Source: Eubacterium plexicaudatum ASF492 (GTDB lineage Bacteria > Bacillota > Clostridia > Lachnospirales > Lachnospiraceae). Taken from it: 64,000 nt of DNA. Shown here piece after piece: positions 10,322-20,042 of this stretch. The stretch covers positions 1,674,001-1,738,000 of the forward strand of contig NZ_AQFT02000001.1 of the NCBI RefSeq assembly GCF_000364225.2. The letters are read 5' to 3'. The notes beneath the pieces are model-generated. The model was not told the origin of the DNA. It ran no database searches and saw only the letters and a list, made by a program, of their open reading frames with translations. How positions within the stretch are numbered: the first letter of the stretch is position 1; each line of letters starts with the position of its first letter. A program made the position numbers and the translations under genes.

Positions 10322-11185
10322 TTATTCCTTTTTGATTTGTACGGTCCGAATCATTTTGTTTTCCACTTTGGTAACATGAAAATGGTATCCGCCGTAATGT
10401 ACGGAAAACGTCTCTCCGTCTGTCGGAATCCGGTCAATCATCGCGATCAGAAATCCGTTGAGCGTATCGTACTCTTCCTCCGGCTCCATCCTGAGTATAT
10501 CCATTACATCGTCAAAATCCGCCATCCCATGCATCTGATAACTGCCGTCCGGCAGCTGTTCAATGAGCTGCTTTTCTTTATCATGTTCATCGAATATATT
10601 TCCGACGATTTCTTCCAGAATGTCTTCCAGCGCGACAAGACCGGACGTTTGTCCGTACTCATCCACGACAATGACCATATGTGCCTTTTTGGCCTGCATT
10701 TTCTGAAACAAATCGCTGATTTTTCGGGTCTCCGGAATAAATTCGCTCTTGGAAAACATGCCCTCGATATCTTTGATCTGCCAGCTTAAATATTCTTCTT
10801 TTCTGCTGAATGCCATGACTTCCTTGATATGTAGGATTCCTATAATGTTATCAATGTCATCCAGAAATACCGGAAATCTTGAGTATGGCTCACATAGTAC
10901 ACGATCCAGCGTCTGCTGCAGATTCATCGTTCCGTCCAGTGCACAGATATTTGACCGGTGCGTCATAATATCCTTTGCTTCTTTGTCCGTAAACTCAATA
11001 ATATTTTGAATCATTTCCACTTCATTGGCCTGCAGCACACCTGTTTCCTGTCCCTCATTTACCATGGAAATGATTTCCTGTTCCGTAATTTTGTCTGCAT
11101 TTTTACGGTTCAGCTTTTTTAAAAAATCACTGAACCAGTTGTTTTTTTCAGCGTAACTTACCTTGGGACTCGCGCCATCGTCCAT
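10322..11185 (-). CDS. CBS-pair / CorC_HlyC domain protein
   Basis: The 287-residue soluble protein has a tandem CBS pair at about residues 70-190 (EAKDIMTHRSNICALD and AHMVIVVDEYGQTSGLVALEDILEEIVG) followed by a CorC_HlyC domain. The DUF21 membrane domain of full-length CorB/HlyC homologues is absent, so this is the short cytosolic type. Family members are linked to magnesium or cobalt efflux; the precise role here is unknown. Confidence 0.88.
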   Translation of the reverse strand: MDDGASPKVSYAEKNNWFSDFLKKLNRKNADKITEQEIISMVNEGQETGVLQANEVEMIQNIIEFTDKEAKDIMTHRSNICALDGTMNLQQTLDRVLCEPYSRFPVFLDDIDNIIGILHIKEVMAFSRKEEYLSWQIKDIEGMFSKSEFIPETRKISDLFQKMQAKKAHMVIVVDEYGQTSGLVALEDILEEIVGNIFDEHDKEKQLIEQLPDGSYQMHGMADFDDVMDILRMEPEEEYDTLNGFLIAMIDRIPTDGETFSVHYGGYHFHVTKVENKMIRTVQIKKE

Positions 11186-11267
11186 AAAATATTCTCTCCT
11201 TTTTGTAATTCATCATGTTCCAGTAGGTACCAATTATAAAATATCATTTCTGTTCGATTACGTCAAG

Positions 11268-11627
11268 CTATGTAGCGGCTAATTGCAGGCTGACACATAG
11301 CGCTTTATCAATTTTTTTCATAATCTCCCCATCCAGATGGCAGACTTTATCTTTCAGCCTCTTTTTATCAATCGTGCGAAGCTGCTCCAATAATATTACG
11401 GAATCTTTCACCAGTGCATAACGGCTGCTGGACAGTTCCACATGTGTCGGCAGCTTTGCCTTGTTCATCTGTGAGGTAATGGCTGCACAGATCACCGTCG
11501 GGCTGTGCAGATTGCCTACGTCATTCTGAATAATCAGCACCGGACGCACACCGCCTTGTTCTGAGCCTACGACCGGTCTTAAGTCAGCATAATAAATATC
11601 TCCACGTCTTATTAACATCTCTTTCAC
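11268..11627 (-). CDS. mazF: MazF/NdoA-type endoribonuclease toxin
   Basis: The 119-residue PemK/MazF fold protein has [20 protein letters not shown] at the N-terminus, RPVLIIQND, and the internal CAAITSQ strand. This is the conserved signature of the sequence-specific mRNA interferases. It lies just downstream of alr, as does ndoA in Bacillus subtilis, but no EndoAI/MazE-like antitoxin ORF fits in the 63 bases between them. Either the antitoxin is elsewhere or this toxin works with another partner. Confidence 0.9.
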   Translation of the reverse strand: MKEMLIRRGDIYYADLRPVVGSEQGGVRPVLIIQNDVGNLHSPTVICAAITSQMNKAKLPTHVELSSSRYALVKDSVILLEQLRTIDKKRLKDKVCHLDGEIMKKIDKALCVSLQLAAT

Positions 11628-11690
11628 TCCACAAAATAGGTTATACGGTGAGTATTACCAGTTTTATCGAGTGTATTCATGTTATCACAT

Positions 11691-12863
11691 TTATTCCATC
11701 TGATTTTTATCGGAATCCGGCAGCGGACTTCCATTTTCATAAAAGACTCTTGGAACCCGTTTGGACAGACAGCAGGCAAACTCATAAGGAAATCTGCCGG
11801 ACAGCCGTGCCAGCGTCTCCAGAGCAAGAAACGCCTGCCCGTCTCTTCCTGCCAGTACAACTTTGTCTCCTGTTTTTACATCCGGGATGTCCGTCACATC
11901 TACCATAAACTGGTCCATGCAGACCCGGCCTGTGATCGGCGCTTCCTGTCCGTGAATCAGCACATAACCCTGATTTGACAGGCTTCTTGGATAACCATCT
12001 CCATAGCCGACCGGAATCGTGGCAATCGTCCGCATCCCGGTCGTCGTATACGTACCTCCATAAGAAATGCTTCTGCCCGCTTCCAGCTGCTTGACATAAG
12101 CCACATGACTGATCAGCTCCAGTACCGGATGTAAGTCTATGCGCTCCTGGCTGACTTCCTCGGAAGGCCAAAGGCCGTATAAGATAATGCCTGCCCTTAC
12201 AAAATCCATGTCCGCCTGTGGCAAATCTATAATCGCCGCACTGTTTGCACAGTGATGATAAGGAATGTCAACACCTTCCTCTTCGACCAGCCCGATCATG
12301 TGCGTAAACTGCGCCAGCTGCTGTTGTGCCGTGGATTTGTCTGTTTCATCCGCTCTGGCAAAATGCGTAAAGATTCCTTCCGGTATTATATGCGGCATCG
12401 ACGCAATCTGCGCAATCATTTTTGCACTTTGTGCGTTTGCCTGCATTCCGATCCGGCTCATGCCGGTATCAATTTTAAAGTGTACAAATACCTCTTTGTT
12501 TAATTTCCGTGCGGCCTGTGACAGCTGCTGCGCCGTCTGCAGCGTAAATACGGCCATACGGATGTCCTGTGCAATAAGCGCCGGATAATGTTCCGGGAAC
12601 ACATGGCCCAGAATCAGTATCGGTTTTTGAATGCCATGCTGACGCAGCAGCAGCGCTTCTTCGGCTGTTGCAACCGCAAAACCATACAGATATTCGAGCG
12701 GTTCGAGTGCATGTGCAATCGGCAGGGCACCATGTCCGTAGCCGTCCGTTTTGACGACCGCCATCACCTGTGTACCAGGTTTTACAATCTTACGAATGGC
12801 GTTCACATTGTGCCGGACCGCATCCAGATCTATTTTTGCATATACGCGGCTGTTTGGATTCAT
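11691..12863 (-). CDS. alr: Alanine racemase
   Basis: PLP-dependent enzyme that makes D-alanine for peptidoglycan. The PLP lysine is K38 in VVKTDGYGHGA, and RVCMDQFMVDVTDI and SISYGGTYTT supply other conserved regions. The start chosen is ATG at 12863 (AGAGGA seven bases upstream), giving 390 residues. An alternative ATG at 12884 overlaps the nnr stop and would add seven residues. The overlap with nnr suggests one operon, nnr-alr-mazF. Confidence 0.95.
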   Translation of the reverse strand: MNPNSRVYAKIDLDAVRHNVNAIRKIVKPGTQVMAVVKTDGYGHGALPIAHALEPLEYLYGFAVATAEEALLLRQHGIQKPILILGHVFPEHYPALIAQDIRMAVFTLQTAQQLSQAARKLNKEVFVHFKIDTGMSRIGMQANAQSAKMIAQIASMPHIIPEGIFTHFARADETDKSTAQQQLAQFTHMIGLVEEEGVDIPYHHCANSAAIIDLPQADMDFVRAGIILYGLWPSEEVSQERIDLHPVLELISHVAYVKQLEAGRSISYGGTYTTTGMRTIATIPVGYGDGYPRSLSNQGYVLIHGQEAPITGRVCMDQFMVDVTDIPDVKTGDKVVLAGRDGQAFLALETLARLSGRFPYEFACCLSKRVPRVFYENGSPLPDSDKNQME

Positions 12864-12880
12864 TGTCTTATCCTCTGATT

Positions 12881-14395
12881 TCATTTTGATTCTTCTGCCA
12901 GTTTGTGAAAGATTGTGCCAACAGCCTGCAGCAAATCTCTTGCAAGCACGCTGTAGCTTCCTATTTGCTCCGCGGTGACTTCTCCCGCCAGTCCATGTAC
13001 ATATACGCCGATATACGCTGCCGTTTCCGGTTCCATGCCCTGTGCTGTCAGAGCCGCAATTATTCCCGTAAGGACATCGCCGCTTCCGCCCTTTGCCATC
13101 GCACTGCATCCGGACGTATTCAGCCGGACGCCGGACGGACCGGCTGTTATGGTTACCGCATCTTTTAATACGCAGATAACCCGATGCTGCGCCGCAAACT
13201 GTTCCGCCGTACTGCGCAGACTGCCTTGAATATCCGGCACGGATTTGCCGCACAATCCGGACATTTCCCCCAGATGCGGCGTAACGATCAGCGTTGCGGC
13301 TGTTTTTTTGAAAAGTTCCTGTTTCCCTGCAAGAATGTTCAGTGCATCCGCATCTGCAACGACCGGCCCCCGTGCCGTTAAAAGCACCTGTTCCACGATC
13401 CGGCATGCATCGTCACTTCTGCCGAGTCCCGGGCCAAGCGCAATCACATCCGCCCATGTGATTGCTTCTGCAAGCAGTTCCTGCAGCGGTACTTTTTTCT
13501 GTGTTTCATCATAGGTTGTCAGAATGGCTTCCGGCAAAGCGCTCTGAAGAATCACCCGGTTCGATTCGGGTGTAAACAGCCGGACAAGCCCGCATCCGGC
13601 CATATAGGCTGCCTGTGCGCAAAATAACGCAGCGCCCGCCATATTGGTGCTTCCGGCGATTACCAGTACCCGTCCGAACGTTCCTTTGTTCGAGCGCGGC
13701 GGCCTTTTCGGAATCCTGTTTAAATCTTCCGGCTCCGGTGCAAAACAGGACGGTCTGCGTTCCAGCCAGCTTTCATCCGTAATTCCAATCGCAGCCGTAA
13801 CAACTGTTCCGCATTTTTCACGTCCGGGATACAAAAGCTGCCCGGCTTTGCGATAAGCAAACGTTACCGTTAAATGCGCGTCAAACGAAGGGTCATACGC
13901 CTTTCCGTCGTCGGCGGATACGCCGCTTGGCATGTCAACGGCAACCCGAAACGCCCGAATTGCATTCATCTGCCGTATCAGGCGTTTATAAATGTCCCTT
14001 GGCGCTCCGTTCATTCCAACGCCAAGCAGTGCATCAATCACACAGTCAAACGTTTGCTGCTGCGGAATCTGCTCCGTTATGTTTATGCCGTAATTTTTCA
14101 GAATATCCCGCTGCAGCAAATTCTCCTTTGTTCGTCTGCCATTGTCCGCCGTCTGCACAACGGCAACGGAATATCCGCGCTCGTATAAAAGTCTGGCTGC
14201 GGCCAGCCCGTCCGCGCCGTTATTGCCGCCTCCGCATACGATCAAAACACGACCTGCCGCCGGAATTCTTTTTACGGTTTCGGCAACAACACAAAGCGCC
14301 GCCCGCTCCATCAGCACGATCGAAGGCACTCCGAAATGCTCAATCGTATTGCTGTCACAAAACTTCATTTCCTCACTGTTTACAATCCGTTTCAT
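12881..14395 (-). CDS. nnr: Bifunctional NAD(P)H-hydrate epimerase / ADP-dependent dehydratase
   Basis: Repairs hydrated NAD(P)H. The N-terminal YjeF_N epimerase domain (residues 1-210) has VLIVCGGGNNGADGL and DALLGVGMNG. The C-terminal ribokinase-like dehydratase domain (about 230-500) has GRVLVIAGSTNMAGAA, the catalytic AMAKGGSGDVLTG loop and GPGLG. The 504-residue length is standard for the fused protein. It is followed immediately by alr, with overlapping stop and start regions, as in many Firmicutes. Confidence 0.95.
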   Translation of the reverse strand: MKRIVNSEEMKFCDSNTIEHFGVPSIVLMERAALCVVAETVKRIPAAGRVLIVCGGGNNGADGLAAARLLYERGYSVAVVQTADNGRRTKENLLQRDILKNYGINITEQIPQQQTFDCVIDALLGVGMNGAPRDIYKRLIRQMNAIRAFRVAVDMPSGVSADDGKAYDPSFDAHLTVTFAYRKAGQLLYPGREKCGTVVTAAIGITDESWLERRPSCFAPEPEDLNRIPKRPPRSNKGTFGRVLVIAGSTNMAGAALFCAQAAYMAGCGLVRLFTPESNRVILQSALPEAILTTYDETQKKVPLQELLAEAITWADVIALGPGLGRSDDACRIVEQVLLTARGPVVADADALNILAGKQELFKKTAATLIVTPHLGEMSGLCGKSVPDIQGSLRSTAEQFAAQHRVICVLKDAVTITAGPSGVRLNTSGCSAMAKGGSGDVLTGIIAALTAQGMEPETAAYIGVYVHGLAGEVTAEQIGSYSVLARDLLQAVGTIFHKLAEESK

Positions 14396-14441
14396 TGTCC
14401 GTCTCCCGTTTTCCGTTCGTATTCATACATACTGGTTGCGT

Positions 14442-15080
14442 TTATTCTTCCTGTCCGCGCAGCATATTATAAGACAGCTGCATCAGACTGTCGGACAGAT
14501 GCACGTTTTCGACTACCACATTTTTATCCATCAAATCCAAATCTACATGAGCAAAGTTCCAGATCGCCCGGATACCCAGCCGTACAAGACAGTTTGCAAT
14601 CGAATCCGCCGAATGCTTCGGCATGGTAAGCGCAGCAATATCAATCTTGTTCGCCTGCGCAAAAGACTCCAGTTCTTCCAGCATCATAATCGGAATCCCC
14701 CGGATGGAATGTCCTTTCATATGTGGATTGACATCAAATAATCCGATAATGATAAATCCCAGCTTTTCAAATTTGCTGTAATTGGCCAGCGCCTGTCCCA
14801 GATTTCCGGCGCCGATAATAATAATATTGTGCTGCTGCTCCAACCCCAAGATCCTGCCAATCTCATCATACAAATACTGTACGTTGTAACCATATCCCTG
14901 CTGTCCGAACCCACCGAAATTATTTAAATCCTGCCGGATCTGAGATGCGGTTACTTTCATTTTTTCACTCAGCTCATTGGAAGATATCCTTTCCACACCT
15001 TCGTCAAGCAAATCTCCTAAATAACGATAATAACGCGGCATCCTGCGGATCACCGCCTGTGAAATTTCTTTACCCAACAC
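14442..15080 (-). CDS. rex: Redox-sensing transcriptional repressor Rex
   Basis: The 212-residue repressor senses the NADH/NAD ratio and controls fermentation genes. The N-terminal winged helix (residues 1-80) contains ISSNELSEKMKVTASQIRQD and FGGFGQQGYGY. The Rossmann domain has IIIIGAGNLGQALA. The start is GTG at 15080, preceded by AGGGGA. No clear TTGTTAA-type Rex operator was found in the window. Confidence 0.95.
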   Translation of the reverse strand: MLGKEISQAVIRRMPRYYRYLGDLLDEGVERISSNELSEKMKVTASQIRQDLNNFGGFGQQGYGYNVQYLYDEIGRILGLEQQHNIIIIGAGNLGQALANYSKFEKLGFIIIGLFDVNPHMKGHSIRGIPIMMLEELESFAQANKIDIAALTMPKHSADSIANCLVRLGIRAIWNFAHVDLDLMDKNVVVENVHLSDSLMQLSYNMLRGQEE

Positions 15081-15148
15081 CGTTTCCCCTTATACTTTTC
15101 AAACCTCTTCTCTGCAACCATCCAAATAATATAAATTATATAAATATC

Positions 15149-17077
15149 TCAGTCATTTGTCAATTCTTCCCATTTTTCATACAGCTGTTCCAGTTCTTCC
15201 TCTTTTTGACTGATCATCGTATGCAGCTCCATTACCTTTGCGGAAATAACCGCTACTTCCGGTCTGGCCATTTCTTCTTCCAGTTCTTTTTTTTCCGTTT
15301 CCAGCTGTTCGATACGGCTTTCCACCTTATTCCGTTCGTTTTCCAGCTTACGCTGTGCGGCCTGTTTCTGCTTTTTTTGCTTCCAGTCTTCTTTTCCGCC
15401 CGTCTCTTTGGCCGATACCGCGTCTGCCGATGCCGTGTCCGGCGCCGCGTATTTCAGCTGTGCGGCACGCTGTACGTCTTTCTTTTCCAGATAATAATCA
15501 TAATTTCCGATATAGTTTAAAATCTGGTGATCGTGCAGTTCCAGTATTCTTGTAGCCGTCTTATTAATAAAATAACGGTCATGCGACACAAACAGCACCG
15601 TTCCCTCATAATTCACAAGCGCCTGTTCCAAAATTTCTTTGGATGTAATATCCAGATGGTTCGTCGGCTCGTCCAAAATCAGGAAATTCGCTTCCGAAAG
15701 CATCAGTTTGGCCAGTGATACCCGGCCGCGCTCTCCGCCGCTTAAGTCTCCGATCCGCTTAAACACATCGTCATTTGTAAACAAAAATGCAGCCAGAACG
15801 TTTCGAATCTGCGTATTCGTAAGCTGTGGATAATCATCCGAAATCTCTTCAAATAACGTCTTTTCCGTATGAAGCACCTGATGTTCCTGGTCATAGTATC
15901 CGATATGCACATTGGTGCCAAGTGTAATCTCGCCCGCATCCGCCGGCAGCACTTCATTTATAATTTTTAAAATTGTCGTCTTTCCCGTTCCGTTATTCCC
16001 GATCAGAGCAACACGCTCTCCTCTGAAAATGGAAAAATCAATCTGGTCAAACAATTTGCTGCCGTCAAACGATTTTGCCAGACGTTCTACTTTCATTACA
16101 TCATTCCCGCTTGTAATGCACGGTTCCAGCCGCAGATGAATATCCGTAAACTCTTCCGTCGGCTTTTCCAGACGTTCCATTTTATCCAGCATTTTTTCTC
16201 TGCTTTCCGCACGTTTTATGGACTTTTCACGGTTAAACGATTTTAATTTTGCAATCACTTCTTCCTGATGGCGGATTTCCTGCTGCTGATTATAATACGC
16301 ACGCAGCATCGACGCACGCACCTGCGCTTTTTTCTCCGCATAAGCCATATAATTGCCTGTATAGCACGTTACCTGATGCTGAAACACCTCGATTACTTTT
16401 GTTACGATTTTATTCATAAAATAGCGGTCATGCGATACGATCAGCACCGCTCCTTTGTAATTCAGAAGGTAGTTTTCCAGCCATTGAATAGATGCCATAT
16501 CCAGATGGTTCGTCGGTTCGTCCAGCAGCAGGATATCCGGTTTTGTCACAAGCAGGCGTCCCAGAGCCACTCTTGTTTTCTGTCCGCCGGATAGTTCCGA
16601 TTCCGTTTTTTCAAAATCCGATTCCGGAAAACCAAGTCCGTTTAATACGCCTGTTACCTCACTGCGATAAGTATAGCCGTCTGCCAGTTCAAACTGATGA
16701 ACGAGCCGTTCATATTTTTCCATAAACGCTTCCAGCTCTTTGGGAGGAACACTGTCCATCATGCTTTCCATACGGCGGATTTCCTGCTCCATTTCAATAA
16801 CCGGCTGCTTTGCGGAAAGCACCTCTTCATAAATCGTACGCCTGCTGTCCATCACTTCATTTTGTGCCAGATAACCGATCGTTTTATCTTTTGCAATGGC
16901 CACGATGCCGTCGTCCGGCTCCAGATCTTTGACAATGATTTTCAGCAGCGTGGATTTGCCAGCGCCATTAATTCCGACAATCGCAGCTTTTTCATGTTCT
17001 TCCATATGGAAGGATGCCTGTTTTAAAATAACATCCGTCCCAAATGATTTTGATATATTCTGACAGGATAGTATCAT
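15149..17077 (-). CDS. ABC-F family ribosome-associated ATPase
   Basis: Soluble tandem-ATPase protein of 642 residues without membrane segments. Walker A sites are GINGAGKST and GNNGTGKTT. Signature motifs are ELSGGQKTRVALGRLL and DLSGGERGRVSLAKLM, each followed by LLLDEPTNHLD or LILDEPTNHLD. Between them is the ABC-F linker, and a C-terminal coiled coil (VESRIEQLETEKKELEEEM) follows. ABC-F proteins act on the ribosomal E site in translation or antibiotic protection; the specific subgroup cannot be assigned by eye. Start at 17077 follows GGAGG. Confidence 0.9.
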   Translation of the reverse strand: MILSCQNISKSFGTDVILKQASFHMEEHEKAAIVGINGAGKSTLLKIIVKDLEPDDGIVAIAKDKTIGYLAQNEVMDSRRTIYEEVLSAKQPVIEMEQEIRRMESMMDSVPPKELEAFMEKYERLVHQFELADGYTYRSEVTGVLNGLGFPESDFEKTESELSGGQKTRVALGRLLVTKPDILLLDEPTNHLDMASIQWLENYLLNYKGAVLIVSHDRYFMNKIVTKVIEVFQHQVTCYTGNYMAYAEKKAQVRASMLRAYYNQQQEIRHQEEVIAKLKSFNREKSIKRAESREKMLDKMERLEKPTEEFTDIHLRLEPCITSGNDVMKVERLAKSFDGSKLFDQIDFSIFRGERVALIGNNGTGKTTILKIINEVLPADAGEITLGTNVHIGYYDQEHQVLHTEKTLFEEISDDYPQLTNTQIRNVLAAFLFTNDDVFKRIGDLSGGERGRVSLAKLMLSEANFLILDEPTNHLDITSKEILEQALVNYEGTVLFVSHDRYFINKTATRILELHDHQILNYIGNYDYYLEKKDVQRAAQLKYAAPDTASADAVSAKETGGKEDWKQKKQKQAAQRKLENERNKVESRIEQLETEKKELEEEMARPEVAVISAKVMELHTMISQKEEELEQLYEKWEELTND

Positions 17078-17119
17078 TACCTGAAAACCTCCGATCTTTT
17101 TCTTTTTATAAAATAAAAA

Positions 17120-17154
17120 CCAAATGCCGCATTCCGGTAAAATGCTGCATCTGG
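17120..17154 (-). terminator. Intrinsic terminator downstream of icd
   Basis: On the minus strand a CCAGATGCAGCAT / ATGCGGCATTTGG stem is followed by TTTTTATTTT. It lies between the icd stop and the ABC-F gene. Confidence 0.85.
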
Positions 17155-17215
17155 TAATTATAAACAATTATTGCGCAATCGTCAAATCATTCTATCCTGT
17201 TTGTACCACATTTCA

Positions 17216-18427
17216 TTATGCATAAATCTGTTCCAGCGCTTTACGGATTTCTTTAATAAATTGTTCACTGTTTAATACGGTCGGCTGTTCCAGCTCTGTT
17301 ATAAGTGCAAGATCCTTGGTCATTTTACCGGATTCGATCGTAGCGATGCAAGCCTTTTCCAGATTGTCCGCAAACGCTGCAAGCTCTGCAATTCCGTCCA
17401 TTTCTCCACGTTTGCGCAGCGCGCCTGTCCATGCAAAAATCGTAGCAACCGAGTTCGTAGATGTCTCTTCCCCATTCAGATGCTTATAATAGTGTCTTTG
17501 TACCGTTCCATGTGCCGCTTCATACTCATAATAGCCTTCCGGTGATACAAGTACGGACGTCATCATAGCCAGCGAACCAAATGCGGAAGAAATCATATCA
17601 CTCATAACATCGCCGTCATAATTTTTACATGCCCAGATAAAGCCGCCTTTCGACTTCATCACACGGGCTACCGCATCGTCAATGAGCGTATAAAAATAAG
17701 TAATGCCAGCCGTCTCAAACTGCTCTTTGTATTCTTTATCAAAGATTTCCTGGAAAATATCCTTAAATGTATGATCATATTTTTTGGAAATCGTGTCTTT
17801 TGTCGCAAACCACAGCTCCTGCTTACAATCCAGTGCATATGTAAAACAGCTTCTTGCAAAGCTTTCGATGGATGCCGTAACATTGTGCTGGCCCTGAATG
17901 ACACCCGGACCATCAAAATCAAAAATCGTCTCTTTGGTCTGTGTACCGTCTTCGGCGGTAAATACAAGCTCCGCTTTTCCAGCGCCCGGCACTTTCATTT
18001 CCACATTTTTATAAACATCACCGTATGCATGTCTTGCGATTGTGATCGGCATTTCCCAGTTTTTCACACACGGCTCAATCCCTTTTACCTTAATTGGCGT
18101 CCGAAATACGGTACCATCCAAAATTGCCCGGATTGTCCCATTCGGGCTTTTCCACATTTCTTTCAGGTCATATTCACTCACACGCGCCGCATTCGGTGTA
18201 ATGGTTGCACATTTTACGGCAACGCCATACTTTTTCGTCGCATTTGCAGAGTCGATTGTCACCTGATCATCCGTTTCGTTTCTGCAGGCAAGGCCAAGGT
18301 CATAATACTCCGTCTTTAAATCCACAAACGGCAGCAGAAGTTCTTCTTTGATCATCTTCCAGAGAATCCGCGTCATTTCATCCCCGTCCATCTCTACAAG
18401 CGGTGTCGTCATTTTAATTTTTTCCAT
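17216..18427 (-). CDS. icd: NADP-dependent isocitrate dehydrogenase
   Basis: Oxidatively decarboxylates isocitrate to 2-oxoglutarate for glutamate synthesis. The 403-residue protein has the eukaryote-like (type II) IDH signatures: [33 protein letters not shown], and [20 protein letters not shown] with the metal-binding aspartates. The ATG at 18427 is nine bases after AGGAGG. In-frame ATGs upstream would overlap or precede that site. Terminated by the hairpin at 17120-17154. Confidence 0.95.
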   Translation of the reverse strand: MEKIKMTTPLVEMDGDEMTRILWKMIKEELLLPFVDLKTEYYDLGLACRNETDDQVTIDSANATKKYGVAVKCATITPNAARVSEYDLKEMWKSPNGTIRAILDGTVFRTPIKVKGIEPCVKNWEMPITIARHAYGDVYKNVEMKVPGAGKAELVFTAEDGTQTKETIFDFDGPGVIQGQHNVTASIESFARSCFTYALDCKQELWFATKDTISKKYDHTFKDIFQEIFDKEYKEQFETAGITYFYTLIDDAVARVMKSKGGFIWACKNYDGDVMSDMISSAFGSLAMMTSVLVSPEGYYEYEAAHGTVQRHYYKHLNGEETSTNSVATIFAWTGALRKRGEMDGIAELAAFADNLEKACIATIESGKMTKDLALITELEQPTVLNSEQFIKEIRKALEQIYA

Positions 18428-18603
18428 CTTATCCATCCTCCTGGTTGTATGCATCTCCTTTTTCATATCCAAATTATTTTATACACATACACGTCTGTTT
18501 GTCAATGCATGTACGACGGATTCTCTTATTTTTTTTGGAAACCTATACAAGCTGCCCTCATAGTATAAACCATAAAACAAATAAAAAATGGAGGCAATCA
18601 ATT

Positions 18604-18846
18604 ATGAGTGATTTAGCTGCTACAAACTGTGGATGTGGAGAAAACAACGGATGTGGATGCGGATTTGGTAACAATTCCTTTATCTGGATCATCCTTCTGT
18701 TATTCTGCTGCTGCGGCAACAACGGAGGCGGTTCCTTCTTCGGTGGCAATGGCTGCGGCAACAGCTGCGGTGGCGACAACAGCTGTATCTGGCTGATCTT
18801 ATTGCTGCTGTGTGGCTGCGGATGCGGCGGCAACGGCTTCTTCTAA
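18604..18846 (+). CDS. Gly/Cys-rich small protein, HCB/chorion-like
   Basis: An 80-residue protein made of Cys-Gly-rich tracts (NCGCGENNGCGCGFG, NGCGNSCGGDNSC) alternating with two short hydrophobic segments (SFIWIILLLFCCC and CIWLILLLLCGC), about 17 cysteines in all. Similar Clostridia proteins are annotated as chorion class high-cysteine HCB protein 13. Composition suggests a cross-linked coat or envelope component, but no function is proven. GGAGG lies about nine bases before the ATG at 18604; the open frame further upstream is not supported. Confidence 0.8.
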   Translation: MSDLAATNCGCGENNGCGCGFGNNSFIWIILLLFCCCGNNGGGSFFGGNGCGNSCGGDNSCIWLILLLLCGCGCGGNGFF

Positions 18847-18857
18847 TCCGTTTCCGG

Positions 18858-18888
18858 TTTTGCGGAAGGCATCAGCCTTCCGCAAAAC
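18858..18888 (+). terminator. Terminator hairpin after the HCB-type gene
   Basis: Stem TTTTGCGGAAGG / CCTTCCGCAAAA with a short loop, immediately after the stop of the Cys-rich gene. The T-tract is weak on the plus strand, but a second hairpin follows 20 bases on. Confidence 0.75.
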
Positions 18889-18911
18889 CCAAATTATGTA
18901 TAAAATAAAAG

Positions 18912-18947
18912 CACAGGGAAATAAGCATATTTATTTTCCTGTGTTTT
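18912..18947 (+). terminator. Second terminator hairpin
   Basis: CACAGGGAAATAA / TTATTTTCCTGTG stem followed by TTTTTATTT on the plus strand. It probably backs up the preceding hairpin. Confidence 0.75.
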
Positions 18948-19029
18948 TATTTCATCAAACGATAACGGAAGCGCAAAAGGAGACTCTGCGGCGTCTTTGC
19001 AAAGTCTCCCTCAGCGATCCGTTTACCAC

Positions 19030-19182
19030 TTATCTGCGGCTATGCCGCGGCTGCGGCTTCCTTTGTCCGAAAGTTTCACCTGTCTCTTTCTGCTGAATCT
19101 GTGTAAGCGTCAGATTCTTTTTTTTCATGCATGCTTCATCGACCGTATAAACTTTATTTCCATCAATAATTAATTTTCCCAT
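19030..19182 (-). CDS. Small basic protein of unknown function
   Basis: A 50-residue ORF starting MGKLIIDGNKVYTVDEACM and ending in an Arg/Pro/His-rich tail (RKPQPRHSRR). AGGAGG lies about twelve bases before the ATG, which supports translation. No family is recognised. It is flanked by the HCB-type gene's terminators and a divergent plus-strand gene. Confidence 0.5.
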   Translation of the reverse strand: MGKLIIDGNKVYTVDEACMKKKNLTLTQIQQKETGETFGQRKPQPRHSRR

Positions 19183-19280
19183 TTTTTCAAAGTACCTCCT
19201 TCTTTATTATATCGGTTTTGCTTGAAATTGTGTCATATCCCGCGTCGTTGTTACATACACTAAATAAAAAAGGAAATTTT

Positions 19281-19609
19281 ATGGACAACAATTACATACC
19301 AACCGCTTTTGATGAAAAACACAAAACAAAGACCTGCAGATTTTAAAAACGGCTCTTCCCTATATGCGCGGTCCCCGTCAGAAAGAAATACTGACTCTGA
19401 TTAAAGCAATTGAGCTGAAAAAATCCATCGACTTAATTGACAGCGACGACACTTCTCTTTCGATCTGCTCCGGAGAAAATCCTATGGAAAATACGCTGCA
19501 CATGCTTGGAGACATCCGTCAGTTCTGCAGCGAACAGGAGCAGGAACACATTGATATGATTTTAAACATCTTCTCCATGTTTTCTACCTATGAAACAATG
19601 TTTTCCTGA
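19281..19609 (+). CDS. Small hypothetical protein (frameshifted)
   Basis: Begins MDNNYIPTAFDEKHK and stops early. Adding one A to the A4 run 19323-19326 continues it as NKDLQILKTALPYMRGPRQK to a total of 109 residues. The helical C-terminal part carries MENTLHMLGDIRQF and HIDMILNIFSMFSTY. Not recognised. The gene downstream (19707) encodes a protein of similar size and helical character, so the two may act together. Confidence 0.6.
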
Positions 19610-19706
19610 TCATGATCTATCGCATATCCTGCACATTTTCCGTATCTGCAACATATGCTGATGTTAGGAAACAACGTTACCTATTTCATTGATTATGGAG
19701 GGCACT

Positions 19707-19985
19707 ATGAATTTTGACGACGTATTTACCGCGCAAAATACAAACGGAATATCACCGGAAAAACTGGCCTTTTTAAAAGCCATGTCCGCAAGACAATCCG
19801 GCGGCAATGCAAAAGACATGATGGCAGCATTAATGTCTGCTTCCAATACCGCTCAAAAACAGGGCATTTCCTTTAATGAATCCGAACGGGATATGATGCT
19901 GGAAATTCTGCTCAAAAACCTTTCACCGGAAGAAAGCAAAAAAGCCCGCGGCATGATACAGATGATGAAGCATATGAAAAGATAA
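19707..19985 (+). CDS. Small helical hypothetical protein
   Basis: A 92-residue protein, MNFDDVFTAQNTNGISPEKL, with a Met-rich helical C-terminus (MMLEILLKNLSPEESKKARGM). GGAGGG is four bases before the ATG at 19707, which decides this start over the upstream ATGs. Not recognised. Same strand and probably same transcript as the preceding frameshifted gene. Confidence 0.65.
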   Translation: MNFDDVFTAQNTNGISPEKLAFLKAMSARQSGGNAKDMMAALMSASNTAQKQGISFNESERDMMLEILLKNLSPEESKKARGMIQMMKHMKR

Positions 19986-19999
19986 AAATAAAAAAAGCT

Positions 20000-20040
20000 G
20001 CAAAGCGCCGGCGCCTATCATCAGGCACCGGCACTTTGCT
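20000..20040. terminator. Bidirectional terminator between convergent genes
   Basis: GC-rich stem GCAAAGCGCCGGCGCCT / AGGCACCGGCACTTTGC with a 6-base loop. On the minus strand it is followed by a long T-tract and serves the anti-sigma gene. The plus-strand gene also ends here. Confidence 0.88.
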
Positions 20041-20042
20041 TC

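Noticed and set aside
11691-13406. Open frame extending alr upstream to 571 residues
   Set aside because: The extra part overlaps nnr on the same strand in another frame and has no racemase similarity; a good ribosome-binding site marks ATG 12863.
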